NCBI GenBank assembly: GCA_037903475.1
Contig: JBAJFG010000019.1
Coordinates: 8,431,001-8,495,000 of the forward strand
DNA: 64,000 nt
Reading direction: 5' to 3'
Source: Ancylostoma caninum
Lineage: Eukaryota; Nematoda; Chromadorea; Rhabditida; Ancylostomatidae
Numbering within the stretch: the stretch's first letter is position 1; each line of letters starts with the position of its first letter. Below are positions 1 to 9,972 of the stretch, one piece after another. The notes below the pieces were generated by a model. That model ran no database searches and was not told the origin of the DNA. It saw nothing but the letters and a program-made list of their open reading frames with translations. A program made the translations under genes and the position numbers.

Positions 1-918
1 CCATAAGTCCTTCATGTGGGAAAGCCCGCTAGCGAAATGAAGACTCCTCTTCTTCAAATTCGCAGCTTCCTCTTCTTTGCATGGCAAAATGAATCTTGCG
101 CGAAGGAGGTGCTGGTCTGATCAGGTGTAGAACTTCGACACAACACTGACGTCGGTCCGGCAGAAGAGAAAAAAGGTTTAAGAATACCATGCATTCGGAT
201 TATTTTGACGATAAAGTTCAAGAATACTGTGCATATGGAGCGCCTTAGTTGCAAGTCCCGCCTCAAAGGCATGTCCAAATCCTGAAAAAATGTGATAGCC
301 GTCTTGCAGTCTGCACTACAAGTTCAGCGTTATATATGAGCACCGTAACACGAAGCTTTGTTAAAGAGATGAGAGCGGTGGGTATAAACTGAATAATTTC
401 AAATGAGTAATTAAATCTGAATTAATAGTGAGCATTGTGGCACGTTCGTATTTCTGGTGGATGGAGTAATTGTGAAGGAAAAGATTGGAAATCGTATCCT
501 AGCCAGACAACTCGAGGACTTGTTAGGGTGTACGTATTATTTGAGCCTTCTTAAAATGATTTCAGTCTTTAGCGAGAGCCCAGCGTCACTAGTGCAGCGG
601 CTCAGAGCTGACGCTGCTTTAGGATGGAATACGGAAGGAATGTCTATTTGGGGCTGATATTTTGGTTATTTGGCGCTATTGCATCTTGGCCCCTTTCTTA
701 AGTGATTCCTAAAGAGCATTCAATGCAGACTGCACCCAACATTCAAGTTCTAGCTATGATTTCATAACACTTTCAGACTATTAGGAAATGGAAGCGAATG
801 TGAAATTCTCATGAAGGAATTTGCTTCGAAACTCTTTATAAAAACATTTCCTTTAAAATTCTTTATGAATGAACTTTCAAAAAGTAGAGGTGACAATTAA
901 TGAAAATTGTTCCGTCGT
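1..918. other. 3' flank of the CAP gene, no gene seen
   Basis: This stretch follows the stop codon of the minus-strand CAP gene. Its longest open frames (under 75 codons) show no domain, signal peptide or convincing exon boundaries. No canonical poly(A) signal was found close to the stop codon. Confidence 0.4.
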
Positions 919-3241
919 TTACCAGCGACATAGAGCTTGTCCGTCACACTGGCCGGCTGGGCATCCTGAGCACACTGCTCCCACTTGGTATACATATTGG
1001 TTGATATTGTTGCCTCTAAATATCGTCAAGTTCACTGTAATCAACTCCTTCCTCAATTCCGTGTTCAAGCATGATATACAGTCAGATCTAACAGTACCCT
1101 GGGCTGTACATGCAGGCGATGTAGTAGAACGATCCGCAGTTTTGTACTGAGCAGCCAATGTACCTATTGTTCCACCACGCCATCTGAAAGGATTTACAAA
1201 CTCAGGCTGCAAATTTCACCACACGCAGGAAATCCGCTTGCCTCACCTTAGACCAACTCAAAACGTTGTTGCTCCCTCTGCGAGTCTCGCTTTCGTAGAA
1301 CATCATATTCGAACGCATTCCAGATCTCGCTAGTTGGCTCCACCATGTCCTCACGGCCTAGAACGCAATTATTACACATAATAACTCGATCAATTACCAC
1401 GAACCATATCAGCGCTAGTTTCTTTTAACCACGTTGACTTACATTTTGTGCAGCTCCAATCGGAGCGACTTGCATGTTCCTCAAAATGTGCGTGTTCACT
1501 TTGTATCCTGGATGAGTGTGCGCAGGTAGTCCCCTCACATTACAGCTGCTAATATATTGTTGGGCATAAGATTCCGCGTCGCAGCTGTATTTCTGCAGTG
1601 AGACCTGTGCATTGATAGCTACAAACTAAATTGAAAAGAAAACAAGTACCATTCGATACATAAGAGCCGCAGGTGGGGCGATACCCCACCCAGAGCTAAT
1701 CTCCGTTTGTCCTCTCGCAAGGTTTCCTCTGAAATCTTTACATGATTTGAAATCATTGACGTGGTTGAAGAGAAGGTTCACCTGTAAGTGTTGTGCATGC
1801 CGAGGAAGACATTTCGCACTTCGTTTGTTAGGCGCGGATTCCCACAGTTTGGCTCTGAACAAAGGTTGCACTTACCAGAACTTCTCCCCTTATACGAGAA
1901 AATCAGCTTAACTAAATTGCAGCGTTTCTACTAGACACGAAAAACCTACTTGGCCATGGTCTTGGCCGGGGCTGAGGCTGTGGCTGAGGATCTGGCTGTG
2001 GCTGTGGACCTGGCTGTGGCTGTGGGTCAGGCTGTGGTTGAGGATCTGGCTGTGGCTGTGGATCTGGCTGTGGCTGTGGGTCTGGCTGTGGCTGTGGGTC
2101 TGGCTGTGGCTGTGGGTCTGGCTGTGGCTGTGGGTCAGGCTGTGGTTGTGGATCAGGTTGTGGTTGTGGATCTGGTTGTGGTTGTGGGTCTGGCTGTGGC
2201 TGCGGATCAAGCTGTGGTTGTGGGTCTGGCTGTGGCTGTGGATCAGGCTGTGGTTGAGGATCTGGCTGCGGTTGCGGATCTGGCTGCGGTTGCGGATCAG
2301 GTTGTGGTTGTGGATCTGTTTGTGGTTGTGGGTCTGGCTGTGGTTGCGGGTCTGGCTGTGGCTGCGGATCAGGCTGTGGTTGTGGGTCTGGCTGTGGCTG
2401 TGGGTCAGGCTGTGGTTGAGGATCTGGCTGCGGTTGCGGATCTGGCTGCGGTTGCGGATCAGGCTGTGGTTGTGGATCAGGCTGTGGTTGTGGATCTGGT
2501 TGTGGTTGTGGGTCTGGCTGTGGTTGCGGGTCTGGCTGTGGCTGTGGGTCAGGCTGTGGTTGAGGATCGGGCTGTGGTTGAGGATCTGGCTGTGGCTGTG
2601 GGTCAGGCTGTGGTTGAGGATCTGGCTGCGGTTGAGGATCTGGCTGCGGTTGCGGATCTGGCTGCGGTTGCGGATCAGGCTGTGGCTGCGGATCAGGCTG
2701 TGGTTGTGGATCTGGCTGTGGTTGAGGATCAGGCTGTGGTTGGGGATCAGGCTGTGGTTGTGGGTCTGGCTGTGGTTGCGGGTCTGGCTGTGGCTGTGGG
2801 TCAGGCTGTGGTTGAGGATCGGGCTGTGGTTGAGGATCTGGCTGTGGCTGTGGATCTGGCTGCGGTTGCGGATCTGGCTGTGGTTGCGGGTCTGGCTGTG
2901 GCTGCGGATCAGGCTGTGGTTGAGGATCTGGCTGTGGCTGTGGGTCAGGCTGTGGTTGAGGATCAGGCTGTGGTTGGGGATCAGGCTGTGGCTGTGGATC
3001 TGGCTGTGGCTGTGGATCTGGCTGCGGTTGTGGATCAGGCTGTGGTTGTGGATCAGGCTGTGGCTGAGGATCTGGTTGTGGTTGTGGATCTGGCTGTGGT
3101 TGTGGATCTGGCTGAGGATCTGGCTGACCTTCGACGGCAGGCCAGCCGAGGAGCAGGAACGCCACCTATATATGCAAGTTGATTTTGAGCCGAAAAGGAA
3201 ATAGGTGGACTTACCACTATTAGTGAAAACATGCGAGGCAT
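919..3241 (-). CDS. Secreted CAP (SCP/TAPS, ASP-type) protein with long Pro/Gln/Asp repeat stalk
   Basis: Eight exons join in phase into 635 codons: 3241-3215, 3165-1950, 1911-1782, 1728-1650, 1604-1443, 1357-1247, 1183-1098, 1015-919. All introns are GT-AG and 38-85 nt long. Exons 1 and 2 together make a classic signal peptide (about residues 1-22). Residues about 23-410 are tandem DPQPQP hexapeptides. From about residue 425 a Cys-rich start leads into a full CAP domain: HNTYR near its start, a WW pair in exon 6, the WWN..YIGC / YIACMYSPG signature split over exons 7-8, and the Cys-rich tail VGAVCSGCP. The CAP part, about 200 residues, matches single-domain ASPs of parasitic nematodes, which are secreted proteins of uncertain biochemical function. 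The repeat insertion is the oddity. The weakest junction is the 38-nt intron between repeat and CAP region. Everything from exon 3 on is very secure; the fusion to the repeat exon is likely but not proven. Confidence 0.86.
1968..3127. repeat. 18-bp minisatellite, about 64 units, coding on the minus strand
   Basis: The unit is an 18-bp variant of GGCTGTGGTTGAGGATCT (plus strand), encoding DPQPQP on the minus strand. Units vary mainly at silent positions (GGATCT/GGATCA/GGGTCT, GGCTGTGGTTG/GGCTGTGGCTG/GGCTGCGGTTG). The phase is never lost over about 1.16 kb, which suggests selection on the coding frame. Larger blocks of several units recur in the same order, indicating recent segmental expansion. 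Confidence 0.95.
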
Positions 3242-5250
3242 TGACTCACTATGACACAGTCACCAAGTGAGTGCTTTTATAGTAGGATTCGTTCTTGTTA
3301 TCAGTGTCATGTTTTCAAGTTACCTGCACTCCGCAATGTTTATAAGGCGTAATTCATATTGGCTTGTGGGTGTTTGATCAGTGGTATCCTTTTGTGTTCC
3401 TCCTTTCGTGTCGATATTGTACTCTAACTTCCGGGTGGATATTCATGCACTCCACCTCCTCTACAGTAACAATTGTTGACAACCAATTTAGAGCTGTTTG
3501 AACGTTTGGCACGTTTTCCACATGTTGAAAGGGGCAAGTACAGCTGAAGGTAGCTAATCAAACACTGTATCGCATTTTATCTATTGTGAAAACCTCCATC
3601 AGCAGTACTAGCACATGTCGCCGCTCTTGACTTGGTGTTCTCGCTCAGATTGGAAATGCTAGAGTAGGAGAGATCATTATGGAGGGCCTAGACTAGAAAC
3701 TTCAAAGACGTTGTTCTTCATCTCTATGTACCTCGGCCGCATAATGCATGCAGATGTCAACAAATGGAGATAGTTAATTGCTTTGACCCCCCCCCCCACT
3801 ATTTCAAGTTTTTGGTCTCAGCAATGACAGTTTGCATGTTGGAATCAATTGATTAGTCTCATCGAGTTTGATAAGGATAGGTGTTGATAAACAGTTTGAT
3901 GTAGAAATACTCGAAGGTCTTGCATCATTCTTATTTCGCAGCGCAATTTTCGCGAAATATGGATTTTCAGTGTAATCCGGCAGTTCTTCAGCTCAGACGT
4001 TATTCGCACAGTGTAGACTTTTATTGCACGCATGCCGAGGGCAATTATGCACATTTCGAGCAGAAATTAATTGTGGGGTTGAGAACTCGTACAAATCACG
4101 CTTTTCTCGGATCGACTTGCAGAAATTCTCATTTGTTGAGTTCATTCCCTGATAGTCTCGTTCGTGTAGAGAGGTATTTCTGCGCTATAGGTGTTGTACA
4201 GATCTTCTTTCATAAAATAAGAGTGCTCGCTCTATTTCTTGAGCATTAAAATGGCCAAAAATTACAGCTTTCGATGTTCAAGAACACAATCACAGCTGTT
4301 TTTTTTGTCAAGCGATGATCTTTTCTGCCTAGCCAAGTCCAGGATCACAACCTCTACCGTAGTTTGTGTTTCATTTTTTTTACCAGGACTTTCTCATTGT
4401 CAGTAGAAATAAATTTTGGACCTTCAAATGTCTGTTTCTGGCAATAAAATTTAAGTTCTCCGATAAATGGAAAAACTCGTGGAGTGCTCAGCTGGTAACA
4501 GTGTGTTCAGCTAAGCAACTGGAACGGTTGGGCATCCTCTCAATACCGATACACCATTCTCTTTCTGCTTGAGCTAAAGCATCACGCAGAACAAGACAAG
4601 CTCGAAACAGGGCCGCAGGAACGATTTTGAATGCCTGAAACCTGTGGAGGAGGTTAATTCCAAGAAGCTTTGTACTACGCTCCGAAGATATAGGGATTTC
4701 GTCCCAGCACGATAATATTCTGTTTGAGAGGAGCTTATTTGCTAGGGAGAATTCGATTTTGGTAGAAATTCCACCCCTGGAAGTCGCATAGTAATGCGAA
4801 TTCAAGAATTTTGACTTTTTTCAACTGTTAAATTTTTTCTTATAAAAATTTGCGAGGGCCGTGAGGGTATCAGCAGCTCTAGCCATCAGCAGTGAGTAGC
4901 TGCATTACTTGCTAGGATTGGAAATTTTAAACTTCACCAAGGAAAGAAGCTATGAACAAAAGTTGAAAAGGTGATTTCTTCTTGGTCAGTACTGTATATG
5001 TTTGGCGTGCAGAAAAATTTTTTCTACTGAAGCTAGAACGCACTTTTGTCCACTTCTTCTGAACTTGTATTACAAAATGTGGTTGGAATTCCATCCTTTC
5101 ACATTTTGTTTTCTTTTACCCAAAAAATAGGAGTACTGAATAATTTATTGAGTACATATGCACAGTAGCAGACCAATCATGAATATTCCTTCAGAAAATA
5201 CAATAGAAAGCATATGCCTAAGTGCTAACAACAGCATTTCAACTCACAAT
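3242..5250. other. Intergenic, nothing firm
   Basis: This is the upstream side of the CAP gene. It holds a C homopolymer near 3788-3798 and scattered open frames of up to about 109 codons without recognisable domains or paired splice sites. No promoter element could be assigned. Confidence 0.4.
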
Positions 5251-5717
5251 GGAAGGATGCTTGGTCAGTATGGCCATTCATAGCGTCTTGTATACTCTCG
5301 TCTGCACCTTGCGACGCTAATCTCAGAGCCGTTTTTGCAATTTCCTGAATTGCTCGCTGTGATGAGTTATGCCCATTTTTAGTGCTAATGTTCAAACACT
5401 ACACTTAGTGTACAAGGTGGGTTCGTGGCGGATAGATGAGTGTCTCATTCCTCACGGAGGCATTTTTTGGTTTGAACTCTGCCAAGGAACAATAACAAAT
5501 GGTCGAACTGAGATAATTACTCACAGTGAGAGTGATAAATGACAAATAAAGGATGTCCCGCTACTACCGCTACTACGGTGAGGGCCAGAAACGAGCATAA
5601 CTCTTCACAGATTTACTATTTGCGAAATTTCGAAAAGGGATCCGCAATCAGCGTCGCAAGCTGCACGAGACAGTACACAAGACGCTATGAACGGCCATAC
5701 TGACCAAGTATCCTTCC
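5251..5717. mobile_element. Foldback/MITE-like element with long inverted arms
   Basis: GGAAGGAT...CTTGGTCAGTATGGCC at 5251 is repeated in reverse complement ending at 5717. The arms extend at least about 80 bp each (5251-5335 against about 5640-5717) with scattered mismatches, and weaker pairing continues inward. There is no transposase, and no cl clear target duplication was identified. It is probably a non-autonomous DNA transposon. Confidence 0.6.
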
Positions 5718-6207
5718 CTTGTCAGACTAAAATAACAAACTACACACTCCTTGTTTGTCAATTCCATTAGGTGTGAAAAATCCTGATTTCTTACACCACC
5801 TTCCTATTCTGTAATTTAACTAGTTATTGCTTTAACCCTTTGTGGACCACGTGATACACATGCGGCATCACGACCTTTCGTCCAATTTTGGGCATGTTAT
5901 GGACGTAGTACATCGCTTTATGCTTTTATGTTGAAAATTGCACTCTTTCGCGATGTCCCTTTTCCAGGACTCCATCATTAACTAGAAAAAAACAGCGAAT
6001 CAAATTGACCTGACAGGAGCTGAAACAGTAATTTGCCACCCATGCATAAACAAGCTCGGTCCGCAATGTGTTAAAAAATTAGAACGCTTTGTCCTCTAGC
6101 GGTCCCGAATTCCGAGCACAAATCACTGTGTCCCCGACCTTCTATATTGCGTACTCTTGAGACTCTTGGGCCTTGGTTTGCCCGAAATTGCAACAGTAAA
6201 AGGCGGT
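5718..6207. other. Intergenic, nothing firm
   Basis: No gene or repeat was recognised here. A TTTATT (AATAAA on the minus strand) near 6219-6224 could serve as poly(A) signal for the possible minus-strand exons just to the right. Confidence 0.3.
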
Positions 6208-6663
6208 TCAGTGGAAGTGTTTATTATCGACGAGCACGAGCGAAGCAGCCTTCTTTGGCTGGGTGCGTATAGGCGAGTGAGTTGGGGGCCTAATTAAAGG
6301 CTCCGCCCAGAATGCGCTGGGGTCACGGGGAGCATCATCGGAACGATGATACTCTGGCCGCCACAGAGACATTACAAGCAAATAATATGTACATGTCAAC
6401 GGTCATAGTATCACAAGTGGCTGGTAGCTCGGCATCGGTTGCCTGTACGGAACGTTGACTGGGCGGATGGCGTTGCATAGGCGGCTTGACGTTGCGGAAC
6501 ATGGCAGCAGCTTGACTGACGTTGACGTGGGGCAGGTGGAGTGGGTGTTGACGAGGCGGTAGTAGAATATCGGAATCAATTCCGATGGGGGCGTTTGGTA
6601 GGTGGGTTCGGCCTCCGATTGTGGCAGAGCAGAAAATTGTGAGCAAGCCCACAATTTCCGCAA
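6208..6663 (-). CDS. Possible exons of an unidentified Pro-rich protein
   Basis: Two or more minus-strand frames overlap here. The last, ending at 6208, is preceded by an acceptor-like CGGCCAG at about 6350 and reads a Pro/Arg-rich tail (FWAEPLIRPPTHSPIRTQP). Upstream, about 85-105 codons stay open in two frames, so the true frame is undecided. A poly(A)-like AATAAA follows the stop. These could be the 3' exons of the membrane-protein gene at 7273-7767 or a separate gene. No domain is recognised. Confidence 0.25.
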
Positions 6664-7272
6664 TTCACAATGCAGTCGTTGTCGTGTCTGGGCTCTTCAG
6701 ACAACGAAGAAATAGGCCCAAGGTGGTCGGAAGAGACGTCTTCGAGACCGGATCAGCGTACTGCTACCCAGACAGATGACTGTCGAGTGGGCAGAATACA
6801 CAGTTGGGCTTGGGCGCACTCCTCTCCAGCAGAATCTGTTGGTCTCTTTCGAGACCGCTGAATGGAAATCACCTTCGTGGCAGCTCTTTTATGTGGCTTT
6901 TAGACCTCGTATCTTGGAAGCACCTTCTAATACATAGCCTAACTTGCATGATGTATCTTTTCCAACTAAGATATGGTCTAATCTGATACTAGTGTGTGAA
7001 CGGTGTCGGCGCCGATAATTAACGCCTCAGCCTGATGTTTTATAGTGCGAAACAATCCCTTCTGGATACAAGGTAGGTGGTGAATGATATAACTCGATGG
7101 GATTAATATCGTTTTGTGATAATGTGCGAAGTGCGCTAACTTATGTACATTGTAAAAAATTTATCGGTGGTAAGAGCGCGGGATCAAACCGTGTGATGTA
7201 CCGCAGCGCAAGGTTGTACATTGGCCCCTCTTTGTATCGGTTTGTTCATCCACTTTTGCACGCCTTGCACTG
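6664..7272. other. Intergenic or intronic, nothing firm
   Basis: The stretch lies between two minus-strand coding candidates and would be an intron if they form one gene. Short plus-strand frames (60-64 codons) lack supporting splice sites or domains. Confidence 0.3.
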
Positions 7273-7767
7273 CTAGCATTGCTTCCTGACGGAGATATTC
7301 TCAACTGCTTCGGCAGGTAGCCCAGAAGCGGGCGACTCGAGGTGACCAGCTGGTACATCCCAGGAATCGACGGGGGATGCGAGGTAAGCGATCGATTTTA
7401 ATAGCTCGCGCTCTCCTCTCCTCGTCATCTCTGGATCTTGATCTCCTCCGTCTTCAAAATAATTCTGCCGTCGACTTTTTGGTTTTTTGAGTCGACGTTT
7501 GAGCTCTATCAATCTTGTTGATCTTGATTGATTTCTGCCGGTAGGGAGTGAGCAGCTGCATGCCGTAGCCCGTACAGCTTTTGCAACTAACGAGATAGTT
7601 GAGAATATGGTATGGAACAAAAATTCCACGACATTCACGACATATAGTAGTACGATAGGTCCTAGTAGGTAGAGTAGGACAATGATTGACAAGGCTGACG
7701 CGATTGCAGCCAAGGTTAATTCCAATTGTTTAGTAATTGATTTTATTAGTTGGTTTATATCAGGCAT
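7273..7767 (-). CDS. Small putative membrane protein, 164 codons
   Basis: The ATG at 7767 sits one base behind an acceptor-like GATTTTAG, as expected for spliced-leader trans-splicing, which supports this start. The protein has a hydrophobic stretch at about residues 18-62 (one long or two short membrane segments, e.g. IIVLLYLLGPIVLLYVVNVV). A Cys/Ser turn follows, then a strongly basic segment (LKRRLKKPKSRR) and an acidic, Pro-containing tail. No family is recognised. A membrane anchor with a cytosolic basic tail is inferred. The stop at 7273 may instead be bypassed by splicing into the frames at 6208-6663. Confidence 0.45.
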   Translation of the reverse strand: MPDINQLIKSITKQLELTLAAIASALSIIVLLYLLGPIVLLYVVNVVEFLFHTIFSTISLVAKAVRATACSCSLPTGRNQSRSTRLIELKRRLKKPKSRRQNYFEDGGDQDPEMTRRGERELLKSIAYLASPVDSWDVPAGHLESPASGLPAEAVENISVRKQC

Positions 7768-9445
7768 GCTAAAATCCGATAGCCTGATGTTTTAGTGGCA
7801 CATGGTGATCGGCTGCCTCAAAGATGGTCATATTGGTATTTCGAGGTGATAGCGTAGGGTTCCATGCAATGCTAGGTACTATGAAGTTCCGAACCAGTCA
7901 GTTTTACACTTTCCTTCAACAATAGCATGGCTGAAAGCGAGTAGCCCTGTAGTGATAGCATAAGTTGGTCCACATTTGAGGGATTTGAGGATAAAGAGGC
8001 TCCCGTACCTTGGGAATATATATCCTGGAGGGTTACGCTCCCTTGCCGCCAACGGCCACGCCCACAGCTCTCTCGCCCTACCCTCTCTTCTTTCTCACCA
8101 CCGTGCTACTGTCTGTGTTCTCGTCGGCATGAAATTATAGCAATGACTGAGATAAGAATTTGGGAAGTGGGAATCCTTGGAGTGAATGGCACTAGCGAAA
8201 TGAAATGATATTTAGGTGATAAAAAAGTAGTACAATACGATGATAAAATGACAGTGTGCATAAACTACATAAATAGGCACATGAACTACACCAAACTGAA
8301 TAGGAGTTTTCAAAGCTGTAATTTAAATAAGATTTAAATAAAATTGTAATTTAAATTTTTTTAAAAAAACCACTGATTTCAGGAAGTATAATCTTCACCT
8401 AGGGGTTATTTGACATGCTAGTTACGGATCTGACACCTATTCTGTATCAAGATGCCATTCTTGAAGTGTTCCAAGCGTATACTTGTTTTTCAGAATCTTC
8501 CGAAACATTGTAAAAAACTAAGGTTATTTGTGTTTTTATCTCAAATACGTTTTGTATCGTGATAATCTTTTCCAACACCTGAGAAGCAGGATGGGTGTTA
8601 TTTCTTTTCTAAAACTACTGGATTTATATTTATAAAGCAAAGTTGAAATTTCAAACTAAAAACGAATCGTCTGAATGACAAAGTTTGCTTCTAAAAAAAG
8701 TGTTGAGCTCTTTCTTCGTGTGCAAAAACCTTTTCAAAAAGATCCCGACGCACACAGAAACACTTCTTTCTACGATTATCCGCTTCCTATTTTGTTACAA
8801 GAAAAATAGATGAAAAATAAAAAAGTTCTATGTGGGAGCAATTTTATGTAATAATTGAGATTTTTCATGAATATTACTAAATACCAGTTCATTTCACAAT
8901 TTTCGCTCAGAGTCCGCAGACTATTTCACTGTTGCATTCTTAGTTTCAGAAAATCAATGCTAACAAAACAGGAAGAGAGTGGCGATCTGAAGGCTTTGTA
9001 TCCTTGAGCTACGCCTGCAGGCACAGCACGTACCTGCGGGGCCTTTCTTACACCTCATCTGGCGATTGATTCATGATCGATTGCGTTGGAGAAAATGCAA
9101 ATGTAAATGGAGAACAGGAAATTCTAAAAAAAATCCTACATAGCATCCTATGTAATAATGAGCTTTTGGAGTTTTGGATTTATCCAAGCTAAGCAACCTG
9201 TGCGTTAATTGTTAAAAAAAAGACATCTCGATTCAAAACAGACACCGAATTCGAGATAAGAACGTCGAATGACCACAGTTTACAAAGATTCACCAGATTC
9301 TGAAAATGTGATATCTACTGTAAAGGCTTGGAATACTTCAGAAATGGCACTTTGATACAAAATTGATATTAAATTCATGATCAGCGTGTTAAATAAGCCC
9401 TGGCTTGATGTTTAATTTCTTAAAACCGTCGATCTTTTTTGAAAC
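7768..9445. other. AT-rich intergenic stretch
   Basis: It is rich in A/T runs (about 8320-8370 and 8690-8830), without any open frame or exon pair worth calling. A GC-rich island near 8040-8120 shows no recognisable feature. Confidence 0.4.
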
Positions 9446-9925
9446 TTGAATTGCGGCTTTATTTATACTTTCTTGGACATCACTCCTCAAGTTTTCGACT
9501 TCCGCTTCCTTCCCTTCCTTCCTCCTCAAATTCTGCATATGGGCTCGGTATGTGGGCGGACCGATGGGCGTGGCCGCTATCCGCTGCAGCAAACATGCAA
9601 AATCTGCAGTATACAGGCTCCCAAGCCAGGCTATGACTGTCAGCAAGCCTTGGGAGCCTCTTTACCCCCCTCCCTTATCTTGAGCAAAGATGTGCGGAGA
9701 TATTGTTATAAATCTCGAAGATCAAGAGCAGAAGTCGTAACGAACGAGAACTGCGGCATCCAGACTCAAGTAACTGGTTGCTATAGTTGTGCCCGCGGAG
9801 CAAAGCTAATGACCTATTGCAAGTCAAAAATGCCGACTGAAATCACAATAACATGCGAGAACCACGAGTTCGCAATCAAATGTGGGAAATCAAATGTTCT
9901 CGTTCGTTACGACTTCTGCTCTTGA
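9446..9925 (+). pseudogene. Phlebovirus-G2-like envelope glycoprotein remnant
   Basis: The frame is open for 159 codons. From about residue 90 on it carries a Cys pattern (TGCYSCARGAKL...C...C...C) resembling the C-terminal part of phlebovirus-type G2 glycoproteins, which nematode genomes carry in envelope-bearing BEL/Pao-like retroelements and as endogenous viral copies. The upstream half is low-complexity and probably unrelated. The fragment is bounded by 77-bp inverted arms and cut short, so it is a relic. No polymerase, membrane anchor or LTR was found next to it. The family call rests on motif resemblance only. Confidence 0.4.
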
Positions 9926-9972
9926 TCTTCGAGATTTACAACAATACCTCCGCACATCTTTGCTCAAGATAA
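9675..9972. repeat. 77-bp inverted repeat around a 144-bp spacer
   Basis: Bases 9675-9751 and 9896-9972 are reverse complements with two mismatches seen (AGATA/AGGTA and TTATA/TTGTA). The left arm and spacer encode the envelope-like Cys-rich segment, so the right arm is an inverted copy of coding sequence. This is a rearrangement rather than ordinary transposon ends. Confidence 0.88.

Noticed and set aside
1968..3127. CRISPR-like array
   Set aside because: The units are contiguous 18-bp repeats without spacers, in a eukaryotic coding exon.
1950..3204. Plus-strand frames of about 400 codons across the 18-bp array
   Set aside because: An 18-bp unit keeps several frames open. The minus-strand frame alone has a signal peptide, in-phase introns and a downstream CAP domain.
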